Below the pieces are notes generated by a model. That model had not been told where the DNA came from. It worked only from the letters and a program-made list of their open reading frames with translations, and did not search any database. Positions 58,736-64,000 of a stretch of DNA of 64,000 nt are shown piece by piece. The stretch is from Plectranthus barbatus (Eukaryota; Streptophyta; Magnoliopsida; Lamiales; Lamiaceae), in assembly GCA_026898455.1 (NCBI GenBank), contig JAPKLW010000944.1, positions 183,847-247,846 on the forward strand. The letters run 5' to 3'. Position numbers and translations under genes: made by a program. The number at the start of each line of letters is the position of its first letter. Positions within the stretch are counted from its first letter, which is position 1.

Positions 58736-60083
58736 TGTTAGGAATATTGTTAGATCCCTCTCCTGTAAACCAACTCATAATCATAGTTTGATATGTTTTG
58801 GTGCATCAAAGCTCTAGCAACTCAGTATCGGGTCAATTGTAAAAAGTCCTGTATAGGAATTTATACTCGAGTTGTAATAGAATAAGAAAAAGAAAAGAAT
58901 CTAGTTTGCTGAAGGAGTCAACAAACTTGGCAAATTGCTGAAGATTGCTAAAAGAAAAGAAAGGCTAGTAATGCGGAGGAACGCGACAGGGATGCTGAAG
59001 AAGGAACTCTAGCAAACTACGGAGACATCCGACACACACCAGTAGCCAGCAGACGACAATCAGCAATTAAGAGAGAAGTTACAGAGTCGAGAATCAGACG
59101 GATTACAAATTACAAGTAGACCCAACCAATCAAGAGGATGGAACAATCATCATGAAAAAGAAGGGTTCAGACCTACAAAGGATCCGTTCTGACAAGAGAC
59201 GACTAAAGATAGATGCTACGCCAATCAGAGACGAGGAGACTTGAAGAGTCTCTGTCCACTGCAGAAAAAGGAAGAATGCATATAGGCGAGCATTCCCTTT
59301 GAGTCTAACGGATAAGATTCAAAAAGCCGTTTGAATCTTCACCTATAAATAGGTGTCATCCTTATTAGATTTAAAGGTTCACTACTTTCTACATACAAGA
59401 GATAACAAAAGAGATTAAACACATTCTCTACATCACGCGAACTCATCTGAGCTAAGTTCTTAATTGAAGCTTTTCGCAAGCTCTCATAACAGAAGCTTGA
59501 AGACCTGTGAAGTTTATCTTCCAAAGGTTATATTGGGATTCCTTCTAGTCTAGAAAGAATCTAGCAGTTACTATTGCGGTGCAAGAGTGATTCGTACGGG
59601 CAATGCCAACACAAGGATAGGTTCCGAGAAGAACTATAAAACTCCTAGCAGTCGACGTCCAAGGAGAAAGGAGGTTTGTCCTCACTCTAAGGAGCGACAC
59701 TGGTTGAAGATTGGAGATTGAGGTGCTTGAAGGTGCGCGCTGACCAGACGGAGGAGCTGCTCAACGTTAGAGATCAGGCTTGACCTTATACTCATTCTTC
59801 TAGTGAATTTTCAGTCAAAGGACTGAAGAGTGGACATAGATTAATTGTTCTAACCACTATAAAAACCCTTGTGTCGTTATCATTTTTATTTCGTTATTGT
59901 TTGTGCTTTGACATATTTGAAACTCAACACATCAAGTGTTGTAATATAAACTGCAATCGAACTAACGAATATACGAGCTAAAACAATTTGAATAAACACA
60001 TGCTAAGTTGAGACCTTAGCAATACACGTGCAAGATAAATTTAATACTTCCGCTGTATATAAAAGGACGTAACAGGACCAGAC
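58736..60083 (+). repeat. 5' LTR of a plus-strand copia element
   Basis: It starts TGTTAGGAATATTG and ends near CGTAACAGGACCAGACA. It matches, in element sense, the LTRs of the 13-31 kb element (CCACTATAAAAACCC near 59850, CTTCCGCTG near 60048, GTTTTGGTGCATCAAA near 58796). The right edge is approximate and no clear PBS follows. Its partner LTR must lie beyond the window. Confidence 0.65.
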
Positions 60084-60098
60084 ATAATGATTGATAAG

Positions 60099-60740
60099 CT
60101 GCTTGAAGAATGAACTCAAGAAGAACGAGCCCGTGATCAACTAAATTACGTAGCCATGGATCTAATATTATGTGCCTTGTCACATTCTCTAATTGTTGAA
60201 GCGTTGGAGTACAATAGTGCTAAAGAAATGTGGGATTTTCTTAGTACTTTAGACAAAGAATCGGATCAGATGAAGAGAAACAAGCTACAACAATGGGTAG
60301 ATAGGTATGAATCTTTTTGCTTGATTCCAGGTGAAACTATCAAGGACATGGAGGCAAGATTCAACAATATTGTAGCTGAGTTAAAGAAGTTGGGGAGAAC
60401 GTATGAACTTCCTGACATGAATTCAAAGATTCTCTCAAGACTCCCCAAGGAGGATTGGTTCGTCAAAGTAACCAATCTAAAGGATAAAGATCTGTCAAAG
60501 ATTAGCACCAAAGACGTGTTTGCTCAATTGGAAGCCCATGAATGGGATATCGCCCAGATCAACAAGAATGAAGTTGTTCGTGCTGCAGTCAACATTGAAG
60601 AACCGATGGAGGGTGCCGCATTCTTTGTAAAGAAAGATGGACAAAAATGGAAAACAAGCTTGTGGAAGGCTTACTACAAGTCAGTTTCAAGAAGGAAGAA
60701 GGTGTCTGCAGAGCGTGTAAGATGGGAAAGCAAACCAGAG
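60099..60740 (+). pseudogene. Copia gag (UBN2) of the plus-strand element
   Basis: Upstream of ATG 60156 the frame continues as LEE*TQEERARDQLNYVA, a TGA replacing a conserved tryptophan. Then come SAKEMWDFL, ESDQMKRNKL, GETIKDMEARF and LEAHEWDIAQ, a close match to the minus-strand gag at 29842. No zinc knuckle follows. The frame runs into pre-integrase DNA in the wrong phase, showing a deletion of knuckle, tail and protease. Confidence 0.8.
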
Positions 60741-61078
60741 CATCATTAATAATCAAACCATCACTTAAAAGCACAGATAAGATCCTCAAGATATTAATAT
60801 GGATCCATTTGGACCAGTCAAGCTGCCTACCATTGGAGGAAAAAGATCCACTCTTGTCGTGGTTTATGACTACTCGAGATATACTAGGGTAAGGCTGCTG
60901 AAGAGAAAGGATGAAGTGAAGCTTGAACTTCCAGAGCTCATCCTTCAAGTGCAAAACAACAAAGGAGTCACCGCCAAAAGAATCAGACTTGAAAATAGGA
61001 CTGAGTTTTGCAACAGTCCACTGATGGACTTCTGTGCTGATGCTGGCATTGCACATGAGAAGTTAACTCCAAGGACGC
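60647..61078 (+). pseudogene. Pre-integrase zinc end and integrase core, 5' part
   Basis: One frame gives LVEGLLQVSFKKEEGVCRAC then KMGKQ (CxxC of the zinc domain). After a frameshift, MDPFGPVKLPTIGGKRSTLV keeps the first catalytic aspartate. The second catalytic position reads RLENRTEF instead of the usual RSDNGTEF, so the second aspartate is glutamate. The core is cut at 61078 by the solo LTR and resumes at 62744. Confidence 0.8.
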
Positions 61079-62738
61079 TGTTGGTCCCGGTTTATCAGAG
61101 TGTATAACGTTACGCAGCGGAAATATTGAACTTATAAGTCTAACTTGCACTCTGTCCTGCTGGTTGCTCAGCTGGCTGGCTAACTGGCTGGTCAGCTGAT
61201 AGCTCAACACTTAGAATATTTTAAGCCTAGTTTGCACAGTTATCAGTTTTCAGATATACACCAGCACTTGAGTGCTGGGTTTCAAATACAAATTTAAATA
61301 CTGAAAGCAGATAAAGGCAAAGGATTTTTATAGTGGTTCGATCAACTGATCTACGTCCACTCTCCAGTCGACTCACTGGAAATTCACTATAAGAGTAATC
61401 CGGTACAAAGTTCCTACGATCTATCTCCAGCAGGTAAATGCTGCGTCTACAAGTCCACTGGATCAACCGCTCCCGGTCCTTGTCCTTCTTCAACTCTCGT
61501 CAGATGGATGGAGTGCGAGCACGTCACTTCAACCTCCTCTTCTTACTGGTTGGGTGTTGAGTTCTCCCAAGAACGTAAATCCTCTACGGCAAACTGCCCG
61601 TAATAACTCAAGAGCTGGCTGGCTCTAGAGCTGCTATGTTCTTCCTCAGAAAGAGAAAGAACACCAAGTGAGGTCTAAACTTACAAGCAGGAAGCTTGAA
61701 GTCTCGTGTTTGAAAGATATCAACACACGGAAAAGCTTTAAAGAAAGCCTCGAAAGATGCTTGCTTGCTTGCAATGAATGTTCGTTCTTTCGGTAGTTGG
61801 AGAGTATTGAATGTTCAGGATGCAAGCGTGTAAGCCAGTGTGCAAGCGTGGAAGCGTCTTAAATGTTGGTAGCTCCGACCTATTTATAGACGCAGGATCC
61901 CATTCAAATTTCTAGCCGTTTGGACACATCCGGAATGGGTCTCTGTCCTCGGATGTACTTCAGACGGCGGCAGGTAGGAATTTCAGGAAAACGCCATACC
62001 TGTGTCTGCTTTTTCTGACACAGACCTCTTTGTGTCAGAACGGCATTATTTCGTCAGTACGAGGAATCGCAACTGGTGTCTTGAACTGATAGACTTTAAG
62101 GTATCCTCCCTTAAAGTCATACTATGTCAGTATATTCCTCAGACGAATCTTCTTTTTGTCTCTAAGACTCTGGGAGAGCGAATCTTCAATTCTGCTGGTA
62201 ACCTCCGACTGGTAGAACATACTGGTGATCTTGTGCTGGCAGTCTCTGCTGGTGACTTAGCGCTTGCACAATCTTAGTCTACCAATTTGTCTGGATGTTA
62301 ACTCTTGGAATCTCCCATGACTGGTGGCTTCACCGCTGGTGAATAGTGTCAGCCAGAACACGTATTCTGCTGGTAGGTTTTGTCAGCCTCCTGCTGGTGA
62401 AATCCTTCCAACTGGTGAACAGTAGCCAGTCATTAGCTCTTGACCCCATGCTGATGAACAGTGTCAGCATGGGTCTGTCAGCCGCTTGCTGGTGAGACTT
62501 CTCTCAACTGGTAAGCACATCTCATGCTGGTGAACAGTAGCCAGCATGAGTCTTGATCAGCTACGACTTACAACTCAAAAAGACCTAAACAGGACTTTAC
62601 ATTTTGAGAACTAGAGCTATCTAGAGACAACACTGACGCTGGTTGGACTTAGGATTTGATCCACCAAAACACTTAAACACCAAATCAAAGATCTAAGCTA
62701 TCAACTGGGGAAGGGAAACTTAGATAATTTTCCTAACA
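61079..62738 (-). repeat. Solo LTR of the 13-31 kb family inserted in the integrase gene
   Basis: It reads TGTTGGTCCCGG ... TTTTCCTAACA on the plus strand (1,660 bp), the same sense as the LTRs at 13001 and 29959, with the exact TSD GACGC (61074-61078, 62739-62743). Joining the flanks restores the integrase reading through P-R-T-P-Q. It keeps TATTTATAG (61881) and the GAACAGT hairpins. It diverges clearly from the 13-31 kb LTRs, so it is an older family member reduced by LTR-LTR recombination. Confidence 0.9.
62411..62550 (-). repeat. LTR hairpins of the solo LTR
   Basis: Stems at 62411-62430 (ACTGG/CCAGT), 62445-62473 (CCCATGCTG/CAGCATGGG) and 62521-62550 (CTCATGCTGG/CCAGCATGAG), all around a TGAACAGT loop. 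The second shows a paired T-A to C-G change relative to 14372-14400. Confidence 0.6.
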
Positions 62739-62743
62739 GACGC

Positions 62744-64000
62744 CTCAGTAAAATGGTCTTGCCGAACGAAAAAATAGAATACTCAAGGAGGCAGTCAGGA
62801 CTATGCTCGCTGAAGCTGGCTTAAAGGAAGGTGACTGGGGAGAAGCCTTGATGACGACCTGCTATACTCAGAACAGGAGCGCAATCAAGTTTACAAACTA
62901 AAGAAGGCTCTTTATAGGTTAAAGCAGACACCGAGAGGTTGGTATGAGATATTGTCTCAGTTTCTCCTCAAGAATGGTTTCCGAAAGGGCAAAATCGACA
63001 CAATGCTGTTCAAAATTAAGGATGGATCAGACATCCTTCTGGTGCAGATCTACGTCGATAACATTATATTCGGATGCAGAAACTTGAAGATGTGTGAGAA
63101 GTTTGCCAAACTGATGCAGAGAAACTTTCAGATGAGCGTGATGGGAAAACTGACCTATTTCTTGTGCCTTCAAGTCATTCAGTCCGAAGGAGAAATCTTC
63201 ATCAATCAAAAGAAATATACCAAGGACTTGATCAGCAAATTCTGCCCGGAGAAGACCAAGCCTTTGAGGATTCCGATGAGCCCAAGTGCTCTGATCAATC
63301 TTGATGAAGAAGGTGAAGCAGTCAACCCAACAGCATATAGAGGCATTATTGGGTCACAACTATACTTAACTGCCAGTAGGCCAGATATTTTCTACTCAGC
63401 TGGAGTTTGTGCGTGATTTAAAGCCAATCCAAAGAAATCGCACATGGAGGCTGCCAGGAGAATAATCAAAGACCTCAAAGGGACATAATCACTAGATATT
63501 TGGTACCAAAAGTCTGATGAGCTTACTCTCAATGCTTATTCAGACTCAGATTTTGGAGGTTGCAGAATTGACAGGAAAAGCACAAGCGGAACATGTCAAT
63601 TCCTAGATCACAAGCTTGTAAGTTGGTTCAGCAAGAAGCAACACTCAGTTGCCACGACTACAACAGAAACTGAGTATGTTGTTGTAGCAAGCTGCTGTGC
63701 TCAAGTGCTTTGGATCAAGCAACAACTGCTTGAATATGATGTCGAATCTGGTGTGTGCCAATGTATTGTGATAACAACAGTGCAATGTGCATCACAAAGA
63801 ACCCAGTTCATCACTCCCGTACCAAGCACATCGACATAAGGCATCACTTCATCAGAGATCATATCCAGAAGAAAGATGTTTCAGTGCAGTACATCTGAAA
63901 TGAAGATCAACTGGCTGACATCTTCACCAAACCTCTCCCAGAGACCCGATTCAAGGGGCTTTTCATAAAACTTGGTCTATTGGAGATCGACGAGATCCTT
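62744..64000 (+). pseudogene. Integrase core 3' part, then RT and RNase H
   Basis: NGLAERKNRILKEAVRTMLA contains the third catalytic acid (an in-frame TAA precedes it). After NRSAI the frame jumps at about 62890 into YKLKKALYRLKQTPR, deleting the integrase C-terminus and the RT N-terminus. The catalytic box reads YVDN instead of YVDD, and the following glycine-serine is GC. RNase H blocks SDSDFGGC and TETEYV remain. Stops occur near 63414 and 63485, with a frameshift near 63750. Confidence 0.85.

Larger units (their letters stand above)
60084..64000 (+). mobile_element. Plus-strand copia element, internally deleted, carrying a solo LTR
   Basis: Order: gag, a deletion removing the zinc knuckle and protease, pre-integrase and integrase core, the solo LTR insertion (61079-62738), the rest of the integrase core, a second deletion, then RT and RNase H to the window end. 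Each part is most like the corresponding part of the 13-31 kb element. Several stops and catalytic changes mark it as dead. Confidence 0.85.

Overview
This is plant nuclear DNA, and the sequence points to a dicot. It has intron-containing ankyrin/PGG genes with GT-AG splice sites, LTR retrotransposons with tRNA-iMet-type primer sites, Stowaway, hAT, Mutator-like and CACTA-like non-autonomous elements, AT-rich spacers and (TA)n microsatellites. I cannot name the species. Nothing bacterial, organellar, rRNA, tRNA or CRISPR was seen. Host genes are few, and most of the window is nested transposon sequence.

Layout. 1-4.6 kb: 3' part of a decayed plus-strand Ty1/copia element ending in an LTR. 4.6-5.3 kb: minus-strand copia gag fragment. 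7.6-8.8 kb: two-exon remnant of a transposon-type gene (DUF8039-like). 9.17-12.48 kb: CACTA-like element with a Mutator-like foldback MITE nested in it (9-bp TSD). 13.0-31.6 kb: a complete LTR-to-LTR copia element on the minus strand (1,672-bp LTRs, TSD TAAGA, iMet-type PBS, PPT). It carries gag, protease, integrase, RT, RNase H and a large accessory ORF downstream of pol. Its pol-3'/accessory segment is present twice around a gap of exactly 400 N. 31.6-36.9 kb: LTR remnants, a palindromic repeat array, and a hAT element nested in a Stowaway element. 36.96-40.44 kb: ankyrin-PGG gene A. 42-47.9 kb: LTR remnants, including a 575-bp solo LTR nested in an older LTR. 48-53.2 kb: CACTA-like end, exon-like host fragments, a Stowaway MITE and elements sitting in (TA)n tracts. 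55.34-57.19 kb: ankyrin-PGG gene B. 57.8-64 kb: minus-strand RT fragment, then a plus-strand copia element of the 13-31 kb superfamily, interrupted in its integrase by a solo LTR (TSD GACGC).

The two host genes are paralogues with the same domain order and the same intron position. They probably encode membrane-anchored ankyrin proteins of the ACD6/ITN1 class. The strongest unexplained signals lie in the 13-31 kb element. First, a seven-hairpin array sits between the pol stop and the accessory ORF; it has a conserved 8-nt loop and stems that vary together. Second, a promoter-like CCAAT/ACGT/TATA arrangement lies just upstream of the accessory ORF in both copies. Third, the LTRs carry hairpins with compensatory base changes between family members.
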